DNA of 64,000 nt from Marinomonas colpomeniae (GCF_014803385.1 NZ_JACYFC010000001.1:1012136-1076135), one strand, 5' to 3'; shown: positions 45,355 through 54,987, counted from the first letter of the stretch. Notes: generated from the sequence alone by a model not told the origin. Made by a program: numbers and translations.

Positions 45355-46269
45355 ATGAAAGTGACAAATATTCCATTTATGGCTATGCGTAAAATCGTCG
45401 CTGTTTTTTCTCTTGTGCTGATCCTAATTTCTATTGGTTCTTTAGCAACAAAAGGTCTGCAGTTCGGCTTAGATTTTACTGGCGGTACTTTGGTTGAGGT
45501 AGCTTATGAAAAAGCACCTGAGCTTGATGATATTAGAGCCTTGCTGAGCGAAAGTGGGTATGACGATATTGTTGTACAGAACTTTGGTTCGACGACCGAT
45601 ATTGTTGTGCGTATGGCAAACTCTTATACCGCGACCTTAGGAGATGAAGTTTTATTAACACTTCAAAACAATGGCGAGACGAATGTTTCTCTTCAGCGTT
45701 CTGAATTTGTTGGTGCGCAAGTGGGTGAGGAATTGCGTGAGCAAGGTGGCTTGGGTATGTTACTCGCGTTACTAATTGTAATGGTGTACGTTGCCGTTCG
45801 CTTCCAGTTCAAGTTTTCCATTGCGTCTGTAGTTGCATTGACCCATGACGTTATTATTACGTTGGGTTTTTTCTCCTTGTTCAATGTAGAGTTTGATTTG
45901 ACGGTATTGGCGGCTTTGCTAGCCGTTGTTGGTTACTCGTTAAATGACACTATTGTTGTGTGTGACCGTATTCGTGAAAATTTCCGTATTATGCGTGAAA
46001 CAACACCTTACGATTTAATAAATGAGTCAATTAACCAAACTTTAGGCCGTACCTTGATTACATCATTAACCACTTTATTTGTGTTGGTTGTATTGTTTGT
46101 GGCGGGTGGGGAAGCGATACATAACTTCTCTATGGCTTTGTTGGTGGGTATTATTATCGGTACTTATTCTTCTATCTTTGTTGCGGCAAACTTATTGCTT
46201 GCGCTTGATATAAAACGAGAAGACTTAGTTCCTGCACCAAAAGAAGAGCTAGAAGACGAATTACCATAA
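45355..46269 (+). CDS. secF: protein translocase subunit SecF
   Basis: 304 residues. Helix 1 about 16–33, the conserved FGLDFTGGTLVEV, then five helices from about 135 with GYSLNDTIVVCDRIRENF and LNRTLxT-type QTLGRTLITSLTTLFVLVVLF. It forms the SecDF complex; AGGAGA is 5 bases before ATG 45355, 9 bp after secD. A clear terminator follows. Confidence 0.97.
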   Translation: MKVTNIPFMAMRKIVAVFSLVLILISIGSLATKGLQFGLDFTGGTLVEVAYEKAPELDDIRALLSESGYDDIVVQNFGSTTDIVVRMANSYTATLGDEVLLTLQNNGETNVSLQRSEFVGAQVGEELREQGGLGMLLALLIVMVYVAVRFQFKFSIASVVALTHDVIITLGFFSLFNVEFDLTVLAALLAVVGYSLNDTIVVCDRIRENFRIMRETTPYDLINESINQTLGRTLITSLTTLFVLVVLFVAGGEAIHNFSMALLVGIIIGTYSSIFVAANLLLALDIKREDLVPAPKEELEDELP

Positions 46270-46293
46270 TGTAACTTGGTCGTTGTTTTAAAT

Positions 46294-46324
46294 AAAAAAG
46301 CCTGCAAGAATGCAGGCTTTTTTA
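46294..46324 (+). terminator. terminator of the yajC-secDF operon
   Basis: AAAAAAGCCTGCA and TGCAGGCTTTTTTA form a stem with a 4-base loop and T-tract. Confidence 0.85.
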
Positions 46325-46377
46325 TTTGAATTATTTCTTTAATGCTAGTATCTGAATTTAAGGGGAAATCGTTCGAT

Positions 46378-47367
46378 ATGCGTTTTTTAGTCTTTAGCTT
46401 GTTATATGCACTTTTTAGTACTCAGGTTAGTGCCTTAGATTTCACGTCTATGGATAAAACCAGCCAAACCTTTCCTAATATTAAAACTGTACAGGTCGCC
46501 TATAAAGGAGAGATTGTTTGGTCGAAGGCCTACAACAAAGCAAACATCAACGCGGTCACCAATATTAAGTCGGCTTCAAAATCTGTGATGTCTGCAATGG
46601 TTGGTATGGCGATAGAGCGAGGACTTTTTGAAGGGGTAGATCAAAAAATTGCTCCGTTATTTATTGATGAATTACCTAGTAATCCAGATGCTCGTTTAAA
46701 TGATATTACAATTGGTCATTTGCTTTCTATGCAAGCAGGGTTAGAACGGGCATCTGGTCGTAACTATGGTCGTTGGGTAATAAGTGACAATTGGGTTAAG
46801 GCCGCACTTTCATGGCCTTTTGTTGAAGAGGTTGGCGGTGAGATGCAGTACTCAACAGGCAATACTCACTTACTATCTGCCATTATTATGAAGAAAAGTG
46901 GTGAGCATACTTATCGACTTGCTAATAAGTGGTTTCGAGGTTCTGGTGTTAAAATTCAAAGCTGGGAAACTGATCCTCAAGGTATCCCTATGGGTGGTAA
47001 TCAAGTTGGTATGACGCCTGTTTCGCTATTGGCCTTTGGTGAGCTGTATCGTCGAGGAGGCGTGACAAAGACAGGTAAACGTTTGATCTCTGAGCAATGG
47101 ATTAAAGAAAGCTGGACGCCAAGAACCCATTCTCGTTTCCATAATGGAAAATATGGCTATGGTTGGTTTATTCAATCTTTTGCTAATGTGCAGGGTTATT
47201 TTGGTTGGGGGTTTGGTGGGCAAATGATTTATGTATTACCAGAACTAGATTTAACGGTAGCCATTACTTCTAAGGATAATTTACCTTCTGGACGAACGGG
47301 CTATCGAGATTTACTTCATAGTATGGTGAGTGACGATATTGTTCCAGTAATCCAATCTATTCAATAG
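46378..47367 (+). CDS. serine hydrolase of the beta-lactamase/PBP-like family
   Basis: 329 residues from ATG 46378, where a Sec signal begins (MRFLVFSLLYALFSTQVSA-LD); AAGGGG lies 12 bases upstream. An ATG at 46342 would place 12 odd residues before the signal. SxxK nucleophile motif S65-A-S-K68, then LSMQAG, MQYSTGNTHLLSAI (the YxN-type position) and the GYGWFIQ … GWGFGGQMIYVLPE end of class C-like enzymes. Likely an esterase or amidase in the periplasm rather than a resistance enzyme; substrate unknown. Confidence 0.82.
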   Translation: MRFLVFSLLYALFSTQVSALDFTSMDKTSQTFPNIKTVQVAYKGEIVWSKAYNKANINAVTNIKSASKSVMSAMVGMAIERGLFEGVDQKIAPLFIDELPSNPDARLNDITIGHLLSMQAGLERASGRNYGRWVISDNWVKAALSWPFVEEVGGEMQYSTGNTHLLSAIIMKKSGEHTYRLANKWFRGSGVKIQSWETDPQGIPMGGNQVGMTPVSLLAFGELYRRGGVTKTGKRLISEQWIKESWTPRTHSRFHNGKYGYGWFIQSFANVQGYFGWGFGGQMIYVLPELDLTVAITSKDNLPSGRTGYRDLLHSMVSDDIVPVIQSIQ

Positions 47368-47431
47368 CTCTTACTTGTGTAATATATTAAATTTGAAATC
47401 GTTTTCGTATTTTATGATGAGAGAGAATCCA

Positions 47432-47472
47432 ATAAAAAAGCCTGCGTAAAAACAGACCTTTTTATATTTTTA
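47432..47472. terminator. weak, degenerate terminator
   Basis: AAAAAAGCCTG and CAGACCTTTTTA form a short imperfect stem resembling a decayed copy of the secF terminator. It lies between the convergent serine hydrolase and psd genes. Confidence 0.4.
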
Positions 47473-47482
47473 AGGATAGATA

Positions 47483-48340
47483 TTATTCAGTAATCTTACC
47501 GAAATGCATACCCATTTGGGTTGGTGTTTCGGCTGCTAATGACTCTTCCCATTCAATGGCGCCTTTTCCGAACAAAACGATGGCAGTGGAGCCAAGTTTA
47601 AATCGTCCCATTTCTTCGCCTTTTTTAATTTCAACATTATTCAATTCCTTGTAATCCCAAGTGACAACATTTTTATTGAATGGCGTCACTTGTCCTGCCC
47701 ATGTAGTTTCTATGCTGGCAACTATCATGGCGCCAACAAGAATGACCGCCATTGGGCCTGCTTCTGTTTCAAATAAGCACACAGTGCGTTCGTTACGAGC
47801 AAAGACGTTTGGAATCTGTTCTGCAGTGACTTTGTTGACGGAGAATAACTTACCTGGGACATGGATCATCTTCGTCAATTTACCCGTTAATGGCATATGA
47901 ACACGATGGTAGTCTTTAGGTGATAAATAAACCGTTGCGAACGAGCCACCAAGAAACTGATCGGACAGTGATGCGTCGCCGCCTAATAGACTAGTAAGGC
48001 TATAGTGGTGGCCTTTGGCTTGAAGGAGAGTGCCATGCTCGATTTTACCCAGTTGACTTATTGCGCCATCGGCTGGGCAGGCAATGCTTTTTTCACCTTC
48101 ACATATTGGGCGCAATTCAGGGCGGATGGCCCTAGTAAAAAAATCATTAAAATTACGATAGGACAAAGGATCGCTATTAATCGCTTGTGACATGTCAACT
48201 TGGTATTTTTTCACGAATTGATTAATAAAGGTGTTTTTAACCCAATCGCTTTCGCATTCTGCTATTTTCCCAATAACGTGAGAGAGTGTTTTTTGTGGAG
48301 TTATATGTTGTACGAAAGCAAAAAGCTGATCTTTATTCAC
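47483..48340 (-). CDS. psd: phosphatidylserine decarboxylase
   Basis: 285 residues. The self-cleavage motif LGST (249–252, in FKLGSTAIVLFGKG) yields the pyruvoyl prosthetic group at Ser251. YRNFNDFFTRAIRPELRP, CPADGAISQLGKI and the HRVHMPLTG stretch with catalytic His residues are conserved. It converts phosphatidylserine from PssA to phosphatidylethanolamine at the inner membrane. Gene is followed (minus strand) by no partner; the HDOD gene lies upstream at 20 bp and may be co-transcribed. Confidence 0.96.
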   Translation of the reverse strand: MNKDQLFAFVQHITPQKTLSHVIGKIAECESDWVKNTFINQFVKKYQVDMSQAINSDPLSYRNFNDFFTRAIRPELRPICEGEKSIACPADGAISQLGKIEHGTLLQAKGHHYSLTSLLGGDASLSDQFLGGSFATVYLSPKDYHRVHMPLTGKLTKMIHVPGKLFSVNKVTAEQIPNVFARNERTVCLFETEAGPMAVILVGAMIVASIETTWAGQVTPFNKNVVTWDYKELNNVEIKKGEEMGRFKLGSTAIVLFGKGAIEWEESLAAETPTQMGMHFGKITE

Positions 48341-48360
48341 GTGATTGATCCTATTTTAAT

Positions 48361-49839
48361 TTAATTAGTGCTGTGGCTTATAAGAGACACAATCTGTTTG
48401 AGGTTTTTATAATCTTTATCATTGAATTCTGTGCGTGTTTCTAGCCAAAGAATGACTGTTTCATGTTCTGATGTAGTCGTTGAAGCAAGTATTAAATGAC
48501 TATTACTATCTATTATTTGGTCTGAGGTGTGTGGGAAATCCTTTAGTACACTATCAAGTTTTGTTCCGAATAAATGAGTCGCCGATTTTTTATTTGATAA
48601 TTTTTTGAATATAGGAGATGGCGCATTCCATTGAATAGCTCTTATAACATCCAGATTATAACCAAATTGAAATAAGGGAGAGCATTTGTTGTTTGAGTGT
48701 TTGAATATAATACAATGCTGTGTATTAGGAATGGCTTGTTTAATAGCCTTTAAAGCAAGATTGGCTTTTTGTTTCGCCTCGTAATTTGTTTTTTTACTTA
48801 ATGTATCTTTGAGTGCGGCTATTGGAGATAGTTTGGTCTTTTTTGATTGCGAAGACCGCTTGTCTGTATATAGTTCGGGGTCAAGTAGTTGTTTTGCGAG
48901 TGGGATTTTACCTTTAGTGTTATAAAGTCTGGCAGCTTCAGTGCTCGAGAAATGTGCTGTCTGGATTATTTCACCAATGTGGCGATGCATTACTGTGGCC
49001 ACAACGCGATAGAAAAATGGTAGTTTTTTTGAATCCCACCCCATTCTATTTGCTTCATGAACGACTTTGTTAGCGCAGTAAGTAAAAATAAGGGGGTTGT
49101 TTACTAAGATAGTAAGTCTTTTGTCTTCAGTAAAGCCTGGAAGTTCATCTGGATTGTGAGCTAGGTGGGCGAGTGTTTGCATTTCATTTTTGTTTGGGAT
49201 GTGTTTGGTTAAAAATGAATCAATAATTTGGTTCGATGTATTCCAATATGCGCAAAGGCGAATAGTTAATTCATCAATGCGACAACCTAATGTACTTAGT
49301 TCTGCTTGGCTGGACGTATCGCCTTGTTGAATTTTTTGATTGATGGTAGTCATGACAGGGTAGGCATAAAACCATAAAAGCCATCTTGCAGAATCTCGAA
49401 AGAGTGTTACCCAAAAAATATCGTCTTCGTTACCCGATCTTTTTTCTATGGCCCAATGTCTTGCCATGGTTGCCGCTTCATAGCTTGTTTGTATTTCACT
49501 TAAAAATGCTGACAGGTTAGGCGTGGGCTTTTTTGTTAGATCGTAAGATAAAAAACGAGGGAAAAGCCTAGCTATGCCATTCATTCCTACCATGGCGGCA
49601 GCGTGAAAAGGTGTTTTTATTTCACCATTTTTGTTTGGTACGATTCTATTTGCTTCATTTAAAATAGCAAAAGAAAGTAGAGGGTCTGACGCTATGTTTT
49701 CTTGCATTGCATCAAGTGTGTCTTCTGTTCTTTTAATTTGGGTGTTAAGGCGCGCTAAATTAACCGCTTTGACAGGGAACTGTTTGTTTTTAAGAAAATG
49801 AAGCCATTCATTTAGGCTAGAAGGTGACTTGTCTTTCAT
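48361..49839 (-). CDS. HDOD-domain protein with C-terminal unassigned domain
   Basis: 492 residues. The N-terminal third is an HDOD-type domain (FPVKAVNLARLNTQIKRTEDTLDAMQENIASDPLLSFAILNEANR … HAAAMVGMNGIARLFPRFLSYDLTKK). HDOD proteins lack the HD metal site and act in signalling. The C-terminal about 140 residues (ANLALKAIKQAIPNTQHCIIFKHSNNKCSPLFQFG … ILWLETRTEF) look GAF-like but I am not sure. It is divergent from motA and 20 bp upstream of psd on the minus strand; role unknown. Confidence 0.72.
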   Translation of the reverse strand: MKDKSPSSLNEWLHFLKNKQFPVKAVNLARLNTQIKRTEDTLDAMQENIASDPLLSFAILNEANRIVPNKNGEIKTPFHAAAMVGMNGIARLFPRFLSYDLTKKPTPNLSAFLSEIQTSYEAATMARHWAIEKRSGNEDDIFWVTLFRDSARWLLWFYAYPVMTTINQKIQQGDTSSQAELSTLGCRIDELTIRLCAYWNTSNQIIDSFLTKHIPNKNEMQTLAHLAHNPDELPGFTEDKRLTILVNNPLIFTYCANKVVHEANRMGWDSKKLPFFYRVVATVMHRHIGEIIQTAHFSSTEAARLYNTKGKIPLAKQLLDPELYTDKRSSQSKKTKLSPIAALKDTLSKKTNYEAKQKANLALKAIKQAIPNTQHCIIFKHSNNKCSPLFQFGYNLDVIRAIQWNAPSPIFKKLSNKKSATHLFGTKLDSVLKDFPHTSDQIIDSNSHLILASTTTSEHETVILWLETRTEFNDKDYKNLKQIVSLISHSTN

Positions 49840-49961
49840 AGCTGGTTACATTAGAGGCTCGGTTATTTACGTGTATTTAAAGCGCTTTTATATTTTTGAT
49901 CTTATTTATCATACTGTATATTGAAGTAAGAGCATACTTTGTCATTATTAAGGAAGAAAAT

Positions 49962-50816
49962 ATGTTTGCATTAGCAGGCGTGCTAGTCGTTATTGTTAGT
50001 GTGGTGTGGGGATACTTGGCATCTCATGGAAGTATGTTGGCATTATGGCAGCCTTTTGAAGTTATTATTATCTGTGGTGCGGCGTTAGGGGCGTTTATGC
50101 TTGCTAATCCATTTGTTGTGCAGAAAAAAGTATTTACTATGTTGCCCCAAATATTCTCTGGGAGTCGACATAATAAAGCATTCTACCTTCAACTATTAGG
50201 CGTTATGTATTGTCTTTTTCAGAAAAGTCGTCAAGAGGGTTTTCTCTCTATTGAAGATGATATCGAATCTCCGTTTGATAGTGAGTTGTTTAATCGTTTC
50301 CCAGATGTAATTCGTGATCATGAACTGGTGGAATTTCTTACAGATAATTACCGTATTTTTATTTTAACAGGGCTTCCTGCTTATGAGATGGAAGCTATTA
50401 TGGATAATGAGATAGAACAAATTGAGGAAGAGCTTGTTGCACCAAGTCATGCATTAACTCGAGTTGCTGAAGGTCTGCCAGGGTTTGGTATTGTTGCTGC
50501 AGTTTTAGGCATTGTTATTACTATGGGGTCTATTGGTGGGCCTTTAGAAGAAATCGGTGCTCATGTCGCCGCGGCTTTAGTGGGTACATTCCTCGGTATC
50601 TTTTTTGGTTATGGTTTCGTTGGTCCTGCTGGGACTCATTTAGAAAACTTGGGAACAAATGAGCTAAAAGCGTATTTATGCGTGAAAGCAAGTTTGAATT
50701 CAATTGTGTCTGGTTATGCACCGCCTGTTGCGGTTGAGACTGGTCGCAAGTTACTTCCACCTGATATGCGTCCAAGTTTTGCTGAATTGTCTATTGAACT
50801 TCAGCAGTATCGTTAA
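49962..50816 (+). CDS. motA: flagellar motor stator protein MotA
   Basis: 284 residues from ATG 49962 (MFALAGVLVVIVSVVWGYL); the frame extends upstream without conserved sequence. Four membrane helices, cytoplasmic loop with LQLLGVMYCLFQKSRQEG and IENPFDSELFNRFP-like sequence, and PGFGIVAAVLGIVITMGSIGGP … GTFLGIFFGYGFVGP. It forms the ion channel and torque generator with MotB. Collinear with E. coli-type (proton) MotA; ion cannot be stated with certainty. Confidence 0.95.
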   Translation: MFALAGVLVVIVSVVWGYLASHGSMLALWQPFEVIIICGAALGAFMLANPFVVQKKVFTMLPQIFSGSRHNKAFYLQLLGVMYCLFQKSRQEGFLSIEDDIESPFDSELFNRFPDVIRDHELVEFLTDNYRIFILTGLPAYEMEAIMDNEIEQIEEELVAPSHALTRVAEGLPGFGIVAAVLGIVITMGSIGGPLEEIGAHVAAALVGTFLGIFFGYGFVGPAGTHLENLGTNELKAYLCVKASLNSIVSGYAPPVAVETGRKLLPPDMRPSFAELSIELQQYR

Positions 50817-50849
50817 GATGAGCCTATACCAAATTAAGGGGAATATTTG

Positions 50850-51758
50850 ATGGCCTTAGGCTCTAATGGATTGGTAATTAGGCGTGTCAAGAAAGTCAAA
50901 AAAGGCGGTCATCATGGCGGGGCTTGGAAGATAGCCTTGGCTGATTTTGCTTTGGCGATGATGGCGTTATTTTTGGTTCTATGGTTACTGAGCGTAGCTT
51001 CTCCTGAAGAATTGGCAAGTATTGAAGGTTATTTTCAAGACCCTATAGGTCCTTCTACTGCTGGCTATAGTGCAAATCCTATTGACCTTGGTGGCAGCCC
51101 TGCAAAAAGTAATGAAAAAAAATTAGATTTACAGTTGCCAAAATCGGGCAGTGTCGATGTGCCAGAGCGTGAAAATAGAATTGGTAATGGAGCTGAAACT
51201 TCCGAGTCAAATAGCCTAAATGATGTTGTACGTGAAGAAATGGAGAGGATGAATGTTGTCTTGTCCGAGCAAAAAAATCTACGTATTGAAATTACTCCGT
51301 TGGGTGTTCGTATAACTTTGCTGGATAACCCTGACAAGCCAATGTTTGAGCGTGGTAGCGCTATAATGATGCCAGACATTGAAAATACGCTGTTAAGTAT
51401 GTCTCCAATTTTTAATAGAGTTAAAAACCCAATAGTCATTACAGGACATACTGACTCTTCTCGTTTTGGAGATTCACGACGTTTGGATAACTGGGACTTA
51501 TCGGCTTTGCGCGCAAATGCGGCTCGTCGTATATTGGAAGAGGGTGGTGTTGAGGATTCAAGAATTGCTCAAGTAATTGGTTTGTCTGATAGTGTGCCTT
51601 ACAATCGATTCGATACCGACAGTGCTGAAAACAGACGGATTAGTATTACCTTATTAACTGATGACGCTTATAAAAAACTATTGGATCGGAATCGAAGTAA
51701 TTTTGGTAACCCGGTGAGTCAATCTGATTTAGATCTAACACCGGAAACCGTTTTCTAG
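50850..51758 (+). CDS. motB: flagellar motor stator protein MotB
   Basis: 302 residues from ATG 50850; AAGGGG lies upstream. Basic N terminus, one membrane helix about 29–48 with the ion-carrying Asp in WKIALADFALAMMALFLVLWLLSVAS, a plug/linker and a C-terminal OmpA-like peptidoglycan-binding domain (PIVITGHTDSSRFGDSRRLDNWDLSALRANAARRIL). It anchors the stator to the cell wall. 33 bp after motA, overlapped at the end by the convergent rsgA gene (4 bp). Confidence 0.95.
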   Translation: MALGSNGLVIRRVKKVKKGGHHGGAWKIALADFALAMMALFLVLWLLSVASPEELASIEGYFQDPIGPSTAGYSANPIDLGGSPAKSNEKKLDLQLPKSGSVDVPERENRIGNGAETSESNSLNDVVREEMERMNVVLSEQKNLRIEITPLGVRITLLDNPDKPMFERGSAIMMPDIENTLLSMSPIFNRVKNPIVITGHTDSSRFGDSRRLDNWDLSALRANAARRILEEGGVEDSRIAQVIGLSDSVPYNRFDTDSAENRRISITLLTDDAYKKLLDRNRSNFGNPVSQSDLDLTPETVF

Positions 51759-52789
51759 AAGGCTTGGTTTTCTCTAATTGATTGTTTAATTCTTAAGAAG
51801 CTCTGGAAGCGATGTTCTGTTATTTCACCTTTTTCCAGCGCTTCTAAAATTGCACATCCAGGTTCTTTTTCATGGGCGCAGTCTCTGAATCGGCAATAGC
51901 CGATGTGAGGGCGAAACTCAACAAAGCCATTTAATAGTTCCTCTTCAGAGATGTGCCACAAGCCAAATTCACGTATTCCTGGTGAGTCAATAAGATCTCC
52001 GCCTTTCGGCATGTGGAATAGGCGTGCTGTGGTTGTTGTATGGACGCCTTTTTTTCTTTTCTGTGAAAGCTCCCCAACAGTGATGTCTATGTCAGGAAGT
52101 ATTGTTCCTATGAGGGACGATTTACCAACACCTGATTGGCCAACGAATACACTGGTTTTATCTTGTAGGAAGCTATAGAGGGATTCCATGCCTTCTTTAT
52201 ACTTAATGGAGGTTCGAATTATTTTGTAATTTAAATCTTCATAAGTTTTTAATAGTTCATTTAACCCTGCTTCGTTCTTGCTGTCGATTAGGTCGCATTT
52301 ATTTAAAAGAATGACGGGGGGGATGCCTACTGTTTCTGCAGCGACTAGGTAGCGATCGATTAAGTTGGCGTGAGCGACCGGCTCAGCAGCAATAACCACT
52401 ACGATATGGTCTATATTAGCGGCAACTGGCTTTAAACGGCCGTGCATATCTGGACGAGAAAGGAATGTGTTGCGAGGAGTTGTTGCAACAACCACTCCTC
52501 CATCATTATGCTTTGGGCGCCATACGACTTTGTCGCCAGTAACCAATTGACCTAGGTTAGCGCGTAAATTACAACGTACCGAAACCCCAATAAAAGGTTC
52601 TTGTGTACCTTCTACTTCTACTTGGGTGCCGAAATGCGAAATGATCATGCCTTCGGTTTCGGGCCCAAGATCGGAAGATTGAAGTAATTCTTCAGCAAGA
52701 TCTCCTCGCTTTTGAGTGCGTTCTACGCGTTCTTGGTGAATTCTTTCAATTCGCCAAGTTTGTTGTTTGGTAAGTTTTCGCTTCGACAT
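51755..52789 (-). CDS. rsgA: ribosome small subunit-dependent GTPase A
   Basis: 344 residues from ATG 52789 (MSKRKLTKQQTWRIERIHQERVERTQKRG); upstream extension in frame is not family-like. OB-fold N-terminal domain, circularly permuted GTPase with ILLNKCDLID, GQSGVGKSSLIG and LIDSPGIREFG, and a zinc knuckle YCRFRDCAHEKEPGCAIL. It aids 30S subunit maturation. Divergent from orn, convergent with motB. Confidence 0.96.
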   Translation of the reverse strand: MSKRKLTKQQTWRIERIHQERVERTQKRGDLAEELLQSSDLGPETEGMIISHFGTQVEVEGTQEPFIGVSVRCNLRANLGQLVTGDKVVWRPKHNDGGVVVATTPRNTFLSRPDMHGRLKPVAANIDHIVVVIAAEPVAHANLIDRYLVAAETVGIPPVILLNKCDLIDSKNEAGLNELLKTYEDLNYKIIRTSIKYKEGMESLYSFLQDKTSVFVGQSGVGKSSLIGTILPDIDITVGELSQKRKKGVHTTTTARLFHMPKGGDLIDSPGIREFGLWHISEEELLNGFVEFRPHIGYCRFRDCAHEKEPGCAILEALEKGEITEHRFQSFLRIKQSIRENQAF

Positions 52790-52862
52790 TAGGCTCGTCT
52801 GATCATATAGTAAGGCGCATAGAGTATAATGCTTGGCATCGAGAATAAAGGATTTGAAGTAT

Positions 52863-53429
52863 ATGAGCTTAAATGAAGAAAATTTAGTATGGATTGACCT
52901 TGAAATGACAGGGTTGGAACCAGACACAGACACGATTATTGAGATTGCCACAGTGGTTACTGATAAACATTTGAATATTCTGGCGGAAGGTCCAAGTCTG
53001 GTTGTCCATCAAGATAAATCGGTGATGGATGCGATGGATGAGTGGTGTACGCAACATCATGGCGATTCAGGACTGACGGCAAGAGTGTTGGCTTCTAGTA
53101 TTAGTATGGCCCAAGCGGAAGAGGAAACGATCAAGTTTTTGGAGAAGTATGTTCCTGCTGGCGTTTCTCCTATTTGTGGCAACAGTGTTGGTCAGGATCG
53201 TCGTTTTTTATATCGTTACATGCCTAAACTAGAAGCGTTCTTCCACTACCGTTATGTAGATGTTAGTACTATTAAAGAGTTAGCTAAGCGTTGGAAGCCT
53301 GATGCCCTAGAAGGGTTCCATAAATCGGGTGCGCATTTGGCGCTTGATGATATTTTAGAGTCTATTGGTGAGCTTAAGCATTATCGTCGTACTATGTTTG
53401 GTCTTGATGATGCTGGTTTGAGCGACTAA
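52863..53429 (+). CDS. orn: oligoribonuclease
   Basis: 188 residues from ATG 52863. DEDDh exonuclease: [25 protein letters not shown] (first Asp-x-Glu), [38 protein letters not shown] and [18 protein letters not shown] with the His. It degrades 2–5-nt RNAs, including pGpG. A more upstream open frame to 52833 lacks similarity. Divergent from rsgA. Confidence 0.97.
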   Translation: MSLNEENLVWIDLEMTGLEPDTDTIIEIATVVTDKHLNILAEGPSLVVHQDKSVMDAMDEWCTQHHGDSGLTARVLASSISMAQAEEETIKFLEKYVPAGVSPICGNSVGQDRRFLYRYMPKLEAFFHYRYVDVSTIKELAKRWKPDALEGFHKSGAHLALDDILESIGELKHYRRTMFGLDDAGLSD

Positions 53430-53460
53430 AGCTTTAAACTTAAAGGTTAAGATGAAAAAG

Positions 53461-53497
53461 TAAGCGCTTTTGACTCTTTTACTGAGTTAAGCGCTTA
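53461..53497. terminator. hairpin after orn
   Basis: TAAGCGCTT (53461–53469) and AAGCGCTTA (53489–53497) form a perfect 9-bp stem. There is no strong T-tract, so termination is possible rather than clear. Confidence 0.4.
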
Positions 53498-53529
53498 TGT
53501 AGTACTAAGCTAGTAATTAATCGTGCTTT

Positions 53530-54279
53530 TTAGAGAAGGGCAGAAGCACCATCCCAGATTAGTTTGATTCCTGTTAAGGATAGAAAAAAATACATGTATT
53601 TGAAGAAGGCCTCGGTAGGGATTTTATAATGCAACCAAGCGCCTAGCTGAACTCCTGCATAAGCAAGGGGGATAAAATAAAGCGATAGTAGAATATTAGA
53701 AGTGTTTAGCTGTCCAAGAATGCCATATGGAATGAGTTTGACGTAGTTTACAGCAGCGAAAATAACGGCGGCAGTGGCGACATATTGGGTTTTATCTAAA
53801 TTGGTTCTGAGTAAGTAGACACTCATTGGAGGTCCGCCAGCGTGAGCGATAAAACTTGTGAAGCCTCCAAGTGCACACCAGAACTTGCCTGTTATCGCGC
53901 TAAGTGGCTTTTTTTGAGATGTTGTGTTTTTTTTCGGCCATGAGTTGATCGTAAAGCCAATCGCAATTATACCAACGACAATTTTTAGCCACTCTGTAGA
54001 AAACCATGAAGCAGTTAACCCACCAATAATAATACCAATTATGGCGGCGGGGATGCATTTTATTAGTTGCTCGGTACTCCATTTTCCCCAGAATTTTTGG
54101 ACGGTAAAAATGTCCATAACGCAAAGTATTGGAAGCATGATCGCGGCAGCAAGAGTGGGGGATGTTTGGAGTGAGATAAGAGGTACAGCGATAACACCAA
54201 AAGCACCGGAGAAGCCTCCTTTGGATATTCCTGTTATAAAAACGGCAATAGCGATGAGAAAGATAAGGAACCAATCCAT
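53530..54279 (-). CDS. TSUP (TauE/SafE) family permease
   Basis: 249 residues with about eight membrane helices. The opening FLIFLIAIAVFITGISKGGFSGAFGVIAVPLISL and the second repeat ITGKFWCALGGFTSFIAHAGGPPMSVYLL are family hallmarks. TSUP carriers move sulfite, sulfoacetate and related anions; the substrate here is unknown. It stands opposite in direction to its neighbours, inserted between orn and tsaE, where other gammaproteobacteria usually have queG and nnr. AAGAGC precedes ATG 54279. Confidence 0.88.
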   Translation of the reverse strand: MDWFLIFLIAIAVFITGISKGGFSGAFGVIAVPLISLQTSPTLAAAIMLPILCVMDIFTVQKFWGKWSTEQLIKCIPAAIIGIIIGGLTASWFSTEWLKIVVGIIAIGFTINSWPKKNTTSQKKPLSAITGKFWCALGGFTSFIAHAGGPPMSVYLLRTNLDKTQYVATAAVIFAAVNYVKLIPYGILGQLNTSNILLSLYFIPLAYAGVQLGAWLHYKIPTEAFFKYMYFFLSLTGIKLIWDGASALL

Positions 54280-54431
54280 ATAAATGCTCTTTATTTTTAA
54301 TTGTTGTTATTTAGTTGGTAAAGCGGATGTTTTTATTATGTGTTATCTAGTCTTGTTTCAAAAGGTTTCTGTATTAGAATTGTTTAAATGTTAGTTTTTG
54401 CTCCGTTGAGTGAAGAAAGGATAAATACATA

Positions 54432-54902
54432 ATGCGAATAGAAAAAGAAGTGTATGGAGAAGAGGCAATGGAGAAGCTAGGAGAAGCTTTTTCATCTTCA
54501 CTCCATATTGGTGGTGTTGTCTATTTAGATGGCGACCTAGGTATGGGGAAAACCACATTAGTAAGAGGTGTTTTATGTGGCCTAGGGTACGTAGGGCCTG
54601 TAAAAAGTCCTACTTACACGATTGTTGAGCCTTATGAGATAGCAGGGGTTGAAGTTTTTCATTTTGACTTATATCGAGTGACAGACCCTGAAGAGCTTGA
54701 ATATATGGGGATTCGAGATTATTTTTCAGAGAGTGGTTTGTGTTTGATTGAGTGGGCTGAAATGGGGCGCGGTGTGGTGGCTGAGGCGGATGTTGTTGTT
54801 TCATTGACGTTAATACCTGAAGGTCGACATGTGTCTTTTGAGGCTAAAACAGAAAAAGGCCGTGTTGCCTTACAGGCCCTAGGAGATGACATAACTACTT
54901 GA
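54432..54902 (+). CDS. tsaE: tRNA threonylcarbamoyladenosine biosynthesis protein TsaE
   Basis: 156 residues. P-loop ATPase: YLDGDLGMGKTTLVRGVLCGLGYVGPVKSPTYTIVEPY, VFHFDLYRV and CLIEWAEMG. It supports TsaB/TsaD in making t6A37 in ANN-decoding tRNAs. AAAGGA precedes ATG 54432. It is followed by amiB, as in many gammaproteobacteria. Confidence 0.95.
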   Translation: MRIEKEVYGEEAMEKLGEAFSSSLHIGGVVYLDGDLGMGKTTLVRGVLCGLGYVGPVKSPTYTIVEPYEIAGVEVFHFDLYRVTDPEELEYMGIRDYFSESGLCLIEWAEMGRGVVAEADVVVSLTLIPEGRHVSFEAKTEKGRVALQALGDDITT

Positions 54903-54987
54903 TGTATAGAAGTCTTTACTATAAGTAAGATTGAGATCAACTTGATCAGCAGTTATAGTGGACAGATATACTAGCTAGCTGTCTGAT

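Noticed and set aside
51065..51439. Minus-strand open frame inside motB
   Set aside because: Shadow of the motB coding sequence; no start signal or family match.
53900..54283. Open frames of 119–124 codons on both strands within the TSUP gene
   Set aside because: They are shadow frames of the permease: no conserved sequence, and the permease frame has clear family motifs and a ribosome site.
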